From Candidatus Eiseniibacteriota bacterium (GTDB lineage Bacteria; Eisenbacteria; RBG-16-71-46; CAIMUX01; WJJG01), in assembly GCA_023129715.1 (NCBI GenBank), contig JAGMBO010000057.1:1-64000 (forward strand): a stretch of DNA of 64,000 nt, in the 5' to 3' direction. A program made the translations under genes and the position numbers. Below the pieces are notes generated by a model that was given only the letters and a program-made list of their open reading frames with translations, searched no databases and was not told the origin of the DNA. Position 1 is the first letter of the stretch. The number at the start of each line of letters is the position of its first letter. Shown here piece by piece: positions 29,154 to 39,100 of the stretch.

Positions 29154-29921
29154 ATGCAGCAGGACCACGCGCGCCAGGCAGTGGGGCTGGTCAGCCTCGG
29201 AGGATGGAGCCCAACCAGTGTTGCCGGTCTCGGGGAGTCGGCCGGCCGCCGGGGTGGGGGGGGGCGCGCACCCGCGCTCGGCGCCTGGACCCCGGGGACC
29301 TTCGCGCCGCAGGGCGCCCGCGAGCAGGAGGAGCTGCTCTCGTTGGTGCCGATCGTCGTCGAGCAGTCGACGCGGGGCGAGCGAGCCTACGATATCTTCT
29401 CCCGCCTGCTGCGCGACCGGATCATCTTCGTCGGGACGGTGATCGATGACATCACCGCCAATGTGGTCATCGCTCAGCTGCTCTTCCTCGAAGCCGAGGA
29501 TCCCGACCGCGACGTGCATCTCTACATCCACTCGCCCGGTGGCGTCGTCTCGGCGGGATTGGCGATCTACGATACGATGCAGTTCATCAAGCCCGATGTC
29601 GCCACGATTTGCATGGGCCAGGCGGCCAGCATGGGTGCCTTGCTGCTCGCCGCCGGCGCCGAGGGCAAGCGCAGCGCCCTGCCGCACTCGCGGATCATGA
29701 TCCACCAGCCGATGGGCGGCAGCCGGGGGCAGGCGAGCGACATGGAGATTTATACCCGGGAGATCCTGACGCTGCGCGAGAAGATCAACGAGATCCTGGC
29801 GCACCACACCAAGCAGGATCTCGAGCGCATCAGCAAGGATACCGACCGCAATTGCTTCATGTCGGCCGAGGAGGCGCAGAAGTACGGGCTGGTCGACGAG
29901 GTGATTGTCAAGAAGAAGTAA
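29154..29921 (+). CDS. clpP: ClpP protease subunit, with possible N-terminal extension
   Basis: The serine peptidase has [22 protein letters not shown], the catalytic Ser in [15 protein letters not shown], His in [13 protein letters not shown] and Asp in [11 protein letters not shown]. From the ATG at 29154 it is 255 residues, about 60 longer than usual; the extra part is Gly/Ala rich and has no conserved features. An in-frame TTG at 29343 preceded by AGGAGGAG would give a normal 192-residue protein. Both starts have good RBSs (GTAGGAGG for the first). The product forms the barrel that works with ClpX, encoded next. Confidence 0.94.
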   Translation: MQQDHARQAVGLVSLGGWSPTSVAGLGESAGRRGGGGRAPALGAWTPGTFAPQGAREQEELLSLVPIVVEQSTRGERAYDIFSRLLRDRIIFVGTVIDDITANVVIAQLLFLEAEDPDRDVHLYIHSPGGVVSAGLAIYDTMQFIKPDVATICMGQAASMGALLLAAGAEGKRSALPHSRIMIHQPMGGSRGQASDMEIYTREILTLREKINEILAHHTKQDLERISKDTDRNCFMSAEEAQKYGLVDEVIVKKK

Positions 29922-29997
29922 GCCCGGCCGATGCTTGGAGTAGTCGTGGTGATGGCAGCCCCCCGGCGCGGCAGCGCGGGGCGGTCGAGGAGAGCCC

Positions 29998-31245
29998 ATG
30001 AAGAAGCGTTCGGGGACGCCGCAGCCGATCCGCTGCTCCTTTTGCGGGCGCGGCCAGGAAGATGTCGCCCGCCTCATCTCGGGACCGGGTGTCTACATCT
30101 GCAGCGAGTGCGTCCGGCTGTGCAACGAGATCCTTGAAGGGGAAGTTACCCCGGCGGTCCCGACCGCCAAGGAAGATCTACCGAAGCCGAACGAGGTCGT
30201 CGGAATGCTCGATGAGTATGTCGTCGGGCAGGATCGTGCCAAGCGCGTGCTCGCCGTTTCCGTGTATAACCACTACAAGCGCATCACCAGTTCCCAGACG
30301 GGCGGCGATGTCGAGTTGGAGAAGGGCAACGTCCTGTTGATCGGCCCTTCCGGCTCGGGCAAGACGCTGCTGGCCCGGACGCTCTCGCGTTTTCTGCGGG
30401 TGCCCTTCGCCATCGCCGATGCCACCACACTGACCGAGGCCGGCTACGTTGGTGAAGATGTCGAGAACATCCTGTTGCGCTTGCTCCAGGCCGCCGACTA
30501 CAACGTCTCCGCCGCGCAGCGGGGGATCATCTACATCGATGAAATCGACAAGATCGCCCGCAAGAGCGAGAATCCCTCGATCACCCGTGACGTCTCCGGG
30601 GAGGGTGTGCAGCAGGCGCTGCTGAAGATCCTCGAAGGCACGGTGGCCAACGTGCCTCCGCAGGGGGGGCGCAAGCATCCCCAGCAGAAGTACATCGAGA
30701 TCGACTCCAAGGAAATCCTCTTCATCTGCGGCGGCGCCTTCGAGGGCATCCAACAGCTCGTCGAGCGCCGGATCGGGAAACAGAGCATCGGTTTCGGTGC
30801 GAAGAACCGCGCCAGCAAGGAACTCAGTAGCACCGAGATCTACGCGCAGATCGAGCCCGAAGACCTGCTCAAGTACGGGTTGATCCCCGAGCTGGTCGGC
30901 CGGCTGCCGGTGACGGTCGCCTTGGGCGAGCTCGACGACGCCGCCCTCCTCGAGATACTCGTGCGTCCGAAGAACGCGCTGGTCAAGCAGTATCAGAAGT
31001 TCTTCGACATGGAGGATGTCCATCTCGAGTTCACCGAGCAGGCATTGCAGGCGATCTGCCAGCTGGCGGCGCAGCGCAAGACGGGTGCGCGCGGTCTGCG
31101 GGCGGTGCTCGAGGACGCGATGCTCGACATCATGTACGACCTACCGACCTGGAAAGACGCCGAGGTCTGCCTGGTCACCGAGGAGGTGATCACCCAGGGG
31201 GCGTCACCCGAGATTCGATACCGTGAGTCGCAGAGAGAGGCCTGA
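29998..31245 (+). CDS. clpX: ClpX, AAA+ unfoldase of the ClpXP protease
   Basis: The 415-residue protein begins with the C4 zinc-binding domain (CSFCGRG and [12 protein letters not shown]) followed by the AAA+ module: Walker [13 protein letters not shown], the pore loop [11 protein letters not shown], Walker [12 protein letters not shown], and the [12 protein letters not shown] (IGF) loop for ClpP docking. The length is typical. It overlaps lon by 23 nt. Confidence 0.96.
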   Translation: MKKRSGTPQPIRCSFCGRGQEDVARLISGPGVYICSECVRLCNEILEGEVTPAVPTAKEDLPKPNEVVGMLDEYVVGQDRAKRVLAVSVYNHYKRITSSQTGGDVELEKGNVLLIGPSGSGKTLLARTLSRFLRVPFAIADATTLTEAGYVGEDVENILLRLLQAADYNVSAAQRGIIYIDEIDKIARKSENPSITRDVSGEGVQQALLKILEGTVANVPPQGGRKHPQQKYIEIDSKEILFICGGAFEGIQQLVERRIGKQSIGFGAKNRASKELSSTEIYAQIEPEDLLKYGLIPELVGRLPVTVALGELDDAALLEILVRPKNALVKQYQKFFDMEDVHLEFTEQALQAICQLAAQRKTGARGLRAVLEDAMLDIMYDLPTWKDAEVCLVTEEVITQGASPEIRYRESQREA

Positions 31246-33703
31246 TCCGCCCGCGCCGGGCACGTTCCAGCTGCGGCATCCCGAGACGGCCGAGGCGCTC
31301 GAATTCCCCGCGCGGCTGCCGGTGATGCCGTTGCGTGACACGGTGCTCTTTCCCCGCACCACCGCACCACTCTTCGTGCACCGTCCCCCCTCGGTGGCGG
31401 CGCTCGATGCCGCCGTGGCGGCCGACAAGTTCGTGCTGCTGGTTGCCCAACGCGAGGCCGAAACAGCGCGGCCCCAGCGGCGCGATCTCTATCAGGTGGG
31501 GACGGTCGCGCGCGTGTTGCAGATCTTCCGCCTGCCCGACGGCAGCCGCCGGATCCTGATCGAGGGGCTGGCGACCGCGCGCCTGACTGCGCTGCGGCGC
31601 AGCGGGCGGATCCCCCGCGCTGAGATCGAGCTCGACCCGCCGCCGGCCACCGCGGCGTCGGCCCCGCCGCGCCTGCTGGCCGCGGTCAAGGAGGCCTTCG
31701 CTGAACTCGTGCGCCGCGATCGACGCCTGCCCCAGGAGGCGCTGCTCGGGATCCAGGGCGTGGACGATCAGCTCACGCTCGGTTGGCGCCTGGCGGCTCA
31801 GCTGCGCACGCGCGTTTCGGTCAGACAGCGGCTCCTCGAGTGCCGCGACCCGATTCGACGCCTGCGCCTGATCGAGCGGATCCTGGCTGCCGAGCTCGAA
31901 GGGCTGCGGCTCGAGTCGGCGGCCGGCAGGGCGGCCTGCGCCGATGGAGGCGCCGCGTACGGGGCGGCGGCCGACGCCGCGGAGCCGCCGGCGCAGGCGG
32001 CACATCCCCCCGAGGACGACCAGGAGGAACTTGCCCGGGCGATCGCGGCTGCCGGGATGCCGGCGGTGGCGGCTGAACGGGCCCGCCGTGAGTTGCAGCG
32101 CCTGGCGCGCACTGCGCCGGTCTCTCCCGAGGCCGCGGTGGCGCGCACCTATCTCGATTGGCTCGTGCACTTGCCTTGGAGCGCGCAGACGCGCGACCGC
32201 ACCGATTTGGCCCGCGCGCAGCGCATCCTCGATGAGGACCATCATGGGCTCGCCGAGGTCAAGCAGCGCATTCTCGAACTGATCGCGGTGGTCAAGCTCT
32301 CGCGCGAAGTGCGGGGGCCGATCCTCTGCCTGGCTGGGCCGCCCGGAGTGGGCAAGACCTCCCTGGGGCGCGGCATCGCCCGCGCTCTCGGCCGCCGTTT
32401 CATCCGCATGAGCCTCGGCGGCGTGCGCGACGAGGCGGAGATCCGCGGCCACCGGCGCACGTACGTGGGCAGCCTGCCGGGGCGCATCCTGCAGGCGATG
32501 CGCCGCGCGGAGGTCGTCAACCCGGTCATCCTGCTCGATGAGATCGACAAGCTCGGCGCCGACTACCGGGGAGACCCGGCGGCGGCGTTGCTCGAAGTCC
32601 TCGATCCCGAGCAGAACTGCGCCTTCAGCGACCACTACCTCGAGGTCGACTATGACCTCTCGCGGGTGCTCTTCGTGACGACCGCCAACGCCCTTGATGC
32701 CATCCCCGCTCCGCTGCGCGATCGCCTGGAAGTCATCCGGATTCCCGGCTACCTCGAGAGCGAGAAGCTGGCCATCGCCCGCCGTTTCCTGCTCCCGCGC
32801 CAAGTTGCGGCCAATGGGTTGCAGCGTCGGGATCTGGAGATCGACGACGAGGCGCTACTGGCCCTGATCCGCGAATACACGCGGGAGGCGGGCGTGCGCG
32901 AGTTGGAGCGCACGATTGCCCGGATCTGTCGGCGGGCCGCGACGCTGAAGGCGGGAGGCGCGGAGCCGGTACTCGCGGCGCTGCGCCCCCCCCGCGCGCG
33001 GCGCACACTCGGTCTGCGGTTGACCAGGGAGGTGCTTGGGGACCTGCTCGGCGTGGCGCCCTTCGCCGAGCAGGCTCACGAGCGGCAGTCCCGCGTGGGA
33101 ATCGCGACCGGGCTCGCCTGGACGGCGGCAGGGGGCGAGGTGCTGACTGTTGAGGTCGGGGTCCTCCCGGGGCGCGGTGAACTGCTCCTGACCGGCCGGC
33201 TCGGTGATACTCTGCGGGAGTCGGCGCAGGCGGCCCTTTCCTTCGTTCGGGCGCGGGCCGCGCAACTCGGGATCGATCGGCGTTTCTACCGCCGGTCGGA
33301 CATCCATATCCATCTGCCCGAGGGAGCGGTCCCGAAGGATGGACCCTCCGCGGGGGCGACGATCGCCTTGGCGCTGGTTTCCGCGCTGACTGGGATTCCC
33401 ACGCGCTCCGGTGTCGCGCTGAGCGGCGAGATCACGCTGCGCGGCCATCTGCTGGCCGTCGGCGGACTTGCCGAGAAGGCGCTCGCCGCCCGCCGAATCG
33501 GCGCTCAGCGTCTCCTCGTGCCGGCGGCGAACGCGCGCCACGTCGCCGAGCTTGCCCCCGAGATTACCGCCGGACTCGAGATCGAATTCGTGGCGACCAT
33601 GGACGACGTGCTCGCTCTGGGACTCGAGTCGCTGCCCGTGCGGGGCGCGGCTCGCCGGAACCCTCCGCCCGAGCCGCTGACCCTCGTCCCCCCCGCGGCC
33701 TGA
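31223..33703 (+). CDS. lon: Lon ATP-dependent protease with an atypical linker
   Basis: The 826-residue protein has the N-terminal substrate domain ([13 protein letters not shown] at about 33), the AAA+ module ([33 protein letters not shown]) and the protease domain with catalytic Ser in PKDGPSAG and Lys in [12 protein letters not shown]. Between the N-domain and the AAA+ module, where LonA normally carries a QREYYLxEQ-type coiled coil, there is an Ala/Gly/Pro-rich stretch (about residues 229-272). It starts with GTG inside clpX. LonA degrades misfolded and regulatory proteins. Confidence 0.94.
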   Translation: MSRRERPDPPAPGTFQLRHPETAEALEFPARLPVMPLRDTVLFPRTTAPLFVHRPPSVAALDAAVAADKFVLLVAQREAETARPQRRDLYQVGTVARVLQIFRLPDGSRRILIEGLATARLTALRRSGRIPRAEIELDPPPATAASAPPRLLAAVKEAFAELVRRDRRLPQEALLGIQGVDDQLTLGWRLAAQLRTRVSVRQRLLECRDPIRRLRLIERILAAELEGLRLESAAGRAACADGGAAYGAAADAAEPPAQAAHPPEDDQEELARAIAAAGMPAVAAERARRELQRLARTAPVSPEAAVARTYLDWLVHLPWSAQTRDRTDLARAQRILDEDHHGLAEVKQRILELIAVVKLSREVRGPILCLAGPPGVGKTSLGRGIARALGRRFIRMSLGGVRDEAEIRGHRRTYVGSLPGRILQAMRRAEVVNPVILLDEIDKLGADYRGDPAAALLEVLDPEQNCAFSDHYLEVDYDLSRVLFVTTANALDAIPAPLRDRLEVIRIPGYLESEKLAIARRFLLPRQVAANGLQRRDLEIDDEALLALIREYTREAGVRELERTIARICRRAATLKAGGAEPVLAALRPPRARRTLGLRLTREVLGDLLGVAPFAEQAHERQSRVGIATGLAWTAAGGEVLTVEVGVLPGRGELLLTGRLGDTLRESAQAALSFVRARAAQLGIDRRFYRRSDIHIHLPEGAVPKDGPSAGATIALALVSALTGIPTRSGVALSGEITLRGHLLAVGGLAEKALAARRIGAQRLLVPAANARHVAELAPEITAGLEIEFVATMDDVLALGLESLPVRGAARRNPPPEPLTLVPPAA

Positions 33704-33805
33704 GTCCGCGCCGGCCGCTCGGGCCGGTGCAATCGGTCCCGCCTAGAGGTATGCTCCCGTCGCCGTAAGTTCGCGGCGCCTTGCCCTACTGCCGGTGCTG
33801 CCGGG

Positions 33806-33967
33806 CAGCAGAGTGCCTGCAGGGTGGCGCTGCAGAGTGGCCGCGGGGTGGCCTGCAGAGAGTGGCCCGCGGGGTGGCTGGCCTGCAGAGAGTGGCCCGC
33901 AGGGTGGCTGTAGAGTGGGCTGCAGGGTGGCCTGCAGAGTGCCTGCAGGTGGGCCCGCAGAGTGAGG
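33806..33967. repeat. degenerate tandem array upstream of purA
   Basis: About six to seven degenerate copies of a 22-29 bp unit built from TGCAGAG, TGGCC and GGGTGGC run up to the purA RBS. The best-conserved pair starts with GCCTGCAGAGAGTGGCCCGC at 33851 and 33881. No open reading frame or T-run is associated; a TATGCT box lies upstream at 33750-33755 with a poor -35. Confidence 0.75.
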
Positions 33968-33976
33968 AGACCGGAG

Positions 33977-35272
33977 ATGTCGATCCGTGTGATTCTGGGC
34001 TGCCAATGGGGTGACGAGGGCAAGGGCAAGATTGTCGACCTGCTCGCGCAGGAATCCGACTGGGTCGCTCGTTTCCAGGGGGGCGCCAACGCCGGGCACA
34101 CCATGATCCGCGAGGGCCGGCCGGTCGTGCTCCACCTCGTGCCGAGCGGGATTCTCCATCCCGCGGTACGCTGCGCGATCGGGAATGGGGTCGTCCTCGA
34201 CGCGCAGGCCCTCGTCGAGGAGATCCGCTATCTCCAGGGCATGGGCATCTCGCTCGAGGGGCGCCTGCGCATCAGCGCCTGCGCGCATCTGGCAACGCCG
34301 ATCCATCGGGCCTACGAGGCGCTGACCGCGGTCGATCGGGCGATCGGCACAACGGGGCGTGGGATCGGCCCGGCCTACGCCGACAAGGTGATCCGACGGG
34401 GCCTGCGGGCCGAGGATCTCCTGGCACCGGCGCGCTTCCGCGACCGCCTGGCGAGCCTCTGGGAGACGCTGCGCCGCGCGTGCGGGGCAGACGAGCAGGC
34501 CTTCGATGCCGCCGTGGGGGACGATTTCGGCGCGGTTGCGGCCCGTTTGGAGGAGGCGGGGGTCCTGCTCGGCCCGTGGATCTGTGATCTGACCGACCTG
34601 CTCCTGAGCGAGGACGATCGCGGGGCGCGCATCCTGGCGGAAGGCGCCCAGGGGGCGTGGCTCGACATCGATCATGGAACCTACCCCTTCGTCACCTCGT
34701 CCAATACGACGATCGGGGGGGTCTGCACCGGCTTGGGCGTTCCCCCGCAACGCATCCGCCGGGTGATCGGGGTCGTCAAGGCCTACGCCACCCGCGTCGG
34801 GCTGGGCCCCTTTCCCACCGAATTCAGCGGCCAGATGGCCGTCGCCTTCAGGGAGCGGGCGGGTGAGTTCGGGGCCACCACGCGGCGGCCGCGCCGGTGC
34901 GGGTGGTACGATGCCGTTCTGGCCCGCCGGAGCTGTCGAATCAACGGTGTCGACGAACTCATCGTTACTAAGCTGGACATTCTGCGAGAAATCGAACCCG
35001 TGAAGTTAGCCAATGCCTATCGAATGCCGGAGACGGAAGCCGATTCGGCTCCCGGGGTGATCCGGTTCTCGACCCGAGAGCTGGAGCGCAGCGTTCCCAA
35101 GTATAGGGAATTCGCAGGTTGGCAAGATGATCTGAGCGCCTGCCGTTCCTGGGAGGCGCTGCCTGCTGCCGCCCGCCACTATCTCGAGGGACTGGCCGAG
35201 GAGACCGGGGTACCGGTCGGAGCTGTTTCGGTGGGGCCGGCCCGGCACGAGATAGTCAAATCTAGTCCTTGA
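33977..35272 (+). CDS. purA: PurA, adenylosuccinate synthetase
   Basis: The 431-residue enzyme makes adenylosuccinate from IMP, Asp and GTP. It shows GCQWGDEGKGKIVD (P-loop, catalytic Asp), GGANAGHT (catalytic His), GTTGRGIGPAY, EGAQGAWLDIDHGTYPFVTSSN and TKLDIL. The ATG at 33977 follows GAGGAG. Length is normal. It lies immediately after the tandem array and its stop overlaps the tRNA-Lys promoter. Confidence 0.96.
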   Translation: MSIRVILGCQWGDEGKGKIVDLLAQESDWVARFQGGANAGHTMIREGRPVVLHLVPSGILHPAVRCAIGNGVVLDAQALVEEIRYLQGMGISLEGRLRISACAHLATPIHRAYEALTAVDRAIGTTGRGIGPAYADKVIRRGLRAEDLLAPARFRDRLASLWETLRRACGADEQAFDAAVGDDFGAVAARLEEAGVLLGPWICDLTDLLLSEDDRGARILAEGAQGAWLDIDHGTYPFVTSSNTTIGGVCTGLGVPPQRIRRVIGVVKAYATRVGLGPFPTEFSGQMAVAFRERAGEFGATTRRPRRCGWYDAVLARRSCRINGVDELIVTKLDILREIEPVKLANAYRMPETEADSAPGVIRFSTRELERSVPKYREFAGWQDDLSACRSWEALPAAARHYLEGLAEETGVPVGAVSVGPARHEIVKSSP

Positions 35273-35296
35273 CTTGGGTTCCGGCATCGCTAGGAT
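35269..35296 (+). promoter_or_regulatory. promoter for tRNA-Lys
   Basis: TTGACT (35269-35274, overlapping the purA stop) and TAGGAT (35291-35296) are separated by 16 bp, about 45 nt upstream of the tRNA. Confidence 0.55.
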
Positions 35297-35345
35297 GCGC
35301 GTTGCCTGGGCGGGGCGACCTGGAGCCGCGCCATGCGGGAAGGGA

Positions 35346-35418
35346 GAGCCGCTAGCTCAGTCGGTAGAGCATCGGCCTTTTAAGCCGAGGGTCCTGGGTT
35401 CGATCCCCAGGCGGCTCA
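35346..35418 (+). tRNA. tRNA-Lys (anticodon TTT)
   Basis: The 73-nt tRNA has acceptor GAGCCGC paired with GCGGCTC and discriminator A, D-loop AGTCGGTAGA, anticodon stem TCGGC/GCCGA with loop CTTTTAA (anticodon TTT) and T-loop GGTTCGATCC. CCA is not encoded. Confidence 0.97.
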
Positions 35419-35533
35419 AGTCCGCTGGGGCCTGGGGGACGGCAAGGTCACGGGGTTGCTCCGCAAGTGGTCGAATTCCGCCCCGAATGGGCCCAAGGAC
35501 CTGAGATCAAAAGAGGTAATGAAGGTCACGGGG

Positions 35534-35560
35534 CGAGCCGAATCAGTCTGGGTCGGCTCG
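35534..35560 (+). other. hairpin after tRNA-Lys
   Basis: CGAGCCGA (35534-35541) pairs with TCGGCTCG (35553-35560) over 8 bp with an 11-nt loop. There is no T-run, so it is not a classical terminator. Confidence 0.5.
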
Positions 35561-35583
35561 GATGAGGCTGAGGAGGACCAAGA

Positions 35584-35613
35584 TTGACAGGAATTGAAGG
35601 GGCGTGGTAGGTT
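35584..35613 (+). promoter_or_regulatory. upstream promoter candidate of the giant surface-protein gene
   Basis: TTGACA (35584-35589) and TAGGTT (35608-35613) are separated by 18 bp. Transcription from here would give a leader of about 545 nt. Confidence 0.55.
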
Positions 35614-35714
35614 GTCGCAGCTGTTTTCAAGAGCGCGTCTTGGGCCATCTGCCGCGCGCAGAGAATCGGTGAGAGCCCTGGGGGGAATGCTGCCCCGGGG
35701 AGAATGTTTTTCGA

Positions 35715-35750
35715 TTGACAGGTTTTTCCGGCGCGGCAATAGTACCGCGC
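35715..35750 (+). promoter_or_regulatory. second promoter candidate with an inverted repeat around its -10 box
   Basis: TTGACA (35715-35720) and AATAGT (35738-35743) are separated by 17 bp. The -10 lies between the arms of a perfect inverted repeat, GCGCGG (35731-35736) and CCGCGC (35745-35750), which could be an operator. The leader would be about 415 nt. Confidence 0.4.
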
Positions 35751-36164
35751 AAATGGTAACCGCAACATACAAGTAGGGATTGTGAGCGAAACAAGGATGT
35801 TTCTGACGGAGAGTAGAGAGGGCGGCCGGCGAGAGACTCGCTCAAGGCCGGGCGCATCCTGCCGACCCTTTTTCAGAAGCACTTTCGGGGCTGGCGATCC
35901 CGCCATCTCCCTTTCCTGCCTTTCGCTGTCACCAGGTGGTAATGATCTCGTTCTCCACGGCTCACGGCCGGGGAGTGTTTCGCGCTGGACCGCGGGGACG
36001 AGGTTGGTTGGTCGGGCATGGTTGACCCGCCAATAGTGGGGAGTTTCCTAAGGAGGACGGCGGTGCTGATCACGAAGCAGTTGATCGGAAGCCCTACGAG
36101 GGTTCAATCGGCTCACCAAGGATTCCTTCGCGGTTCGCGGTCTCATGTGAAGGAGGGACAAGGC

Positions 36165-39100
36165 ATGAACTGGACAGGAAAGTCTTCTGTCTTCTTCGTC
36201 ACGGTTTTCGCTTTGGCAATTGCCGGGCTGTTCGCTGCGCCGGCGCAGGCCGAGGTGTTGGCCAGTGCGGCGGGGGATGAGGCAGCGTTCTTCTATTCCT
36301 CCTTCCCGATCGAGGGTGGCCCGCACATCATCGCGGCGACGTTCTGGGACGCCGAGTCAAACGATACGACGTATACCGGCGAGCAGGACTCGCTCTTCGT
36401 CGTCTTCAACGAGCCGGTCAACGTCGGCACGATCGCCATCGAGGACTTCGTCTTCCATGGCTTCGAGGCGGCGACCCTTGAGCGCATCGACGGCGTGACG
36501 GGGAAAATGGCGGTGCTCACCGACCTCGATTCCGAGATCCTGCCGGCGATCGATTCGGTGGGGGTCGTCTGGAGCTCCTTCCTCGGGACCGACGGCAGCG
36601 ACAACAAGGACGTCGGCATGGTGCCGGTGACCGAGGGGCCGGTGATCGTCGACATCACGTACCACGGCAATTGGGACGCCTCGAATGTCCACGATCCCAT
36701 CTTCGATCCCGACTCGATCACGGTGATCTTCGACCACCCGGTCACGATCGCCGATGCGACCGGCCTCTTCACCGGGACGCCCGAGTTCATCAATGACATC
36801 GACAACACCGCCTCGGGGCGCCTGATCGGGATCGCGCCCGCAGCCGCGGCCGACACGATGCTGCAGATCTATACGGGGATCTCGAAGCTCTGGCTCGCCG
36901 CCGGGGATGTCGAGTGGACCGCCGATGACGACCTGCAGAATGCGATGGCGCAGAAGGTCGCCTTCAACAACGACGGTCCCGTCCTGATGGCCGCCTACTA
37001 CAATGACGGGGGGACGGGCGCCACCGGCACGCAGGACGACGACGAGATCTGGCTGGTTTTCGACCAGCCGGTCCCGGCCGGGAGTCTCCAGGACGTCGAC
37101 GACCAGTATTCGATTTCCTGGCAGTCGGTCACGTACGTTTTCAGTCTGCTGGCCGAGCAGCGGCGCCAGCCGCAGGGGAACTTCTACTCCAACGTCATCG
37201 TGATCACCAATCCGGTGACCGCGGACGGTGATCCAGCGATTGACGCAGAGATGTATGTGGTGCCCGACTATGCCCACATCGACTACCAGGGCGTCGAGGG
37301 CCCGATGCGCATGTCGCGCTGCAAGGCGGGTGTCGGAATCAGCCGCGCGGCCTACTTCGACCGCGGCACCGACGACGCCGACAACGATCAGCTCCATCTC
37401 TGGTTCAGCCAGGAGCTCGCTCTGGCCGATGTCACGGCGCTCGACTTCGAGCTGGTTCCCGACGTACCCGACTTCTGGAGTGAGATCACCTTCCAGGTCG
37501 ACAACACCAACGGCTTCGGCCACGTGGTGGTGAGCGGGATCAACAACTCGACCGCGCTCGGCGGCGCCCGCCTCCCAAATGGCTACTACGTCAAGATTGC
37601 CACCGACACGAGCATCGAGGGCCTCGTCACCACGACGGACGGCTGCGACGGTGAATCGCTGATTCCGATCATGGACGACAGCGAGCCCGCGCGCGTGCGC
37701 CTCGCCGAGGTGCCCAGCCTGACGTACAAGCGCTACAACAGCGTGACCGACGCCGACACCGCCTTCATCGCCTGGCGCGAGACGGGGCTGGTCGACGACT
37801 CGGATCAGTACTTCGTCTTCTTCACCAATCAGCCGGGCACCGATCTCGATGATCTCTTCATCGATAACTACCGCCAGAGCGCGTTGGTGGCGTCGAACCT
37901 GACGCCGGTGACGGTCAACGGCAGTGTCATGAGCTGTGCGGTCGACATCGAGCAGGGCAACCCGACGACCGACGGACACGCGATCGTCCACGGCGACGAG
38001 CTGTACTTCATGCTCGTCCCGGCGACCTTCTGGGGTAACATGGCCGACGGGGATGAGGATGCGGTGCTGAAATTCACCACCCCGATCATTGCCGGCCCGG
38101 TTTGCCCGCCGCGCGACTTCGACGAGAACGACGACGACATCATCCATGTGACCGGGGTCTTTGCCCCGGCCGACACGAGCTGGACGCGCTCGATGTTTGG
38201 TGATGCCAACGCCTTGCCCTGCGGTACGCATGTCTTCATCTTCGACGGCGACGATCCCTTGGGCAGCAGCATCGAGCTGGGGACCGGTCCGGTCAATCCG
38301 AACGGCTCGTTCGACCCGGTCGTGCTCGGCGACCCGACGGTCGATCCCGACACCCTGCAGGCGTTCTTCGTCTTCGCCTGGCAGGAGGGGGCCTTCAGCG
38401 ACTCGTTCGCCGTGATCCTGAACGACATCGCCCTGCCGTCGATCGTCGACGGTTCGGTGATGGACCTGTTCAACCCCTACCAGATCTACAAGGGTGATGA
38501 TTACGTCAACATCATCATGCAGGCCGACGACGCCACCGGCGACCCGGCCTCGCCGACAACGGCCCTTAGTGACCTGCTCGAGGTCTGGGCCGACATGACC
38601 TTCATCGACAACCGCACGGCGTTGCCGACGTCGCTGGGGAGCTTCGAGCTCGACTCGATTCCGATGTGGTCGATGGGTTCCGACGAGATCGACAACGACG
38701 GCGACTGGGTCGCCCACGACCCCCTCATCGACCTTGATGACGACGGCGTGATGGACTTCCCCGAGCCCTTCTTCGATGAGAACGGCAACGGCTACTACAA
38801 TGCCGGGGAGACCTTCGTCGACCGGGATGGCGACGATCTCTGCGATGCGCCCCGCGACCCGCTCGAGACGCCTCCCGCAGGCAGCACCGACTACGACTTG
38901 AACCTCGACTCGGCGGACGAGGATGAGCACGGCTGGTACGAGATCCGCCTGCTCGCCTCGGGCGACGAAGACCTGTACAACGACGTCGTCAGGGGCTTCC
39001 AGGTCCTCGATACGGTCACCGACTCGACGGGCACGAGCAACTTCGGCGAGATCGATGATCTGCCGGCGCCCTTCGGCCTGCGCGACGTCTATATCGATGC

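Larger units (their letters stand above)
35419..36164. other. long noncoding leader region of the giant surface-protein gene
   Basis: These 746 bp hold two promoter candidates, a hairpin, and an inverted repeat around one -10 box, all listed separately. The twelve-base direct repeat AAGGTCACGGGG occurs at about 35445 and 35523. Short open frames, including one continuous with the giant gene from 36018, have no good RBS and no protein-like features. The region is clearly richer in A and T than its surroundings. Confidence 0.55.

Noticed and set aside
33806-33967. Possible CRISPR array upstream of purA
   Set aside because: Units are contiguous and degenerate without unique spacers, and no cas genes are present.
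35782-36036. 84-codon GTG-initiated frame in the leader of the giant gene
   Set aside because: No convincing RBS, no hydrophobic or domain features, and Arg/Ser/Gly-biased composition typical of noncoding GC-rich DNA.
36018-36164. In-frame N-terminal extension of the giant protein
   Set aside because: It would put 49 residues before the signal peptide; the ATG at 36165 has AGGAGGG at ideal spacing.
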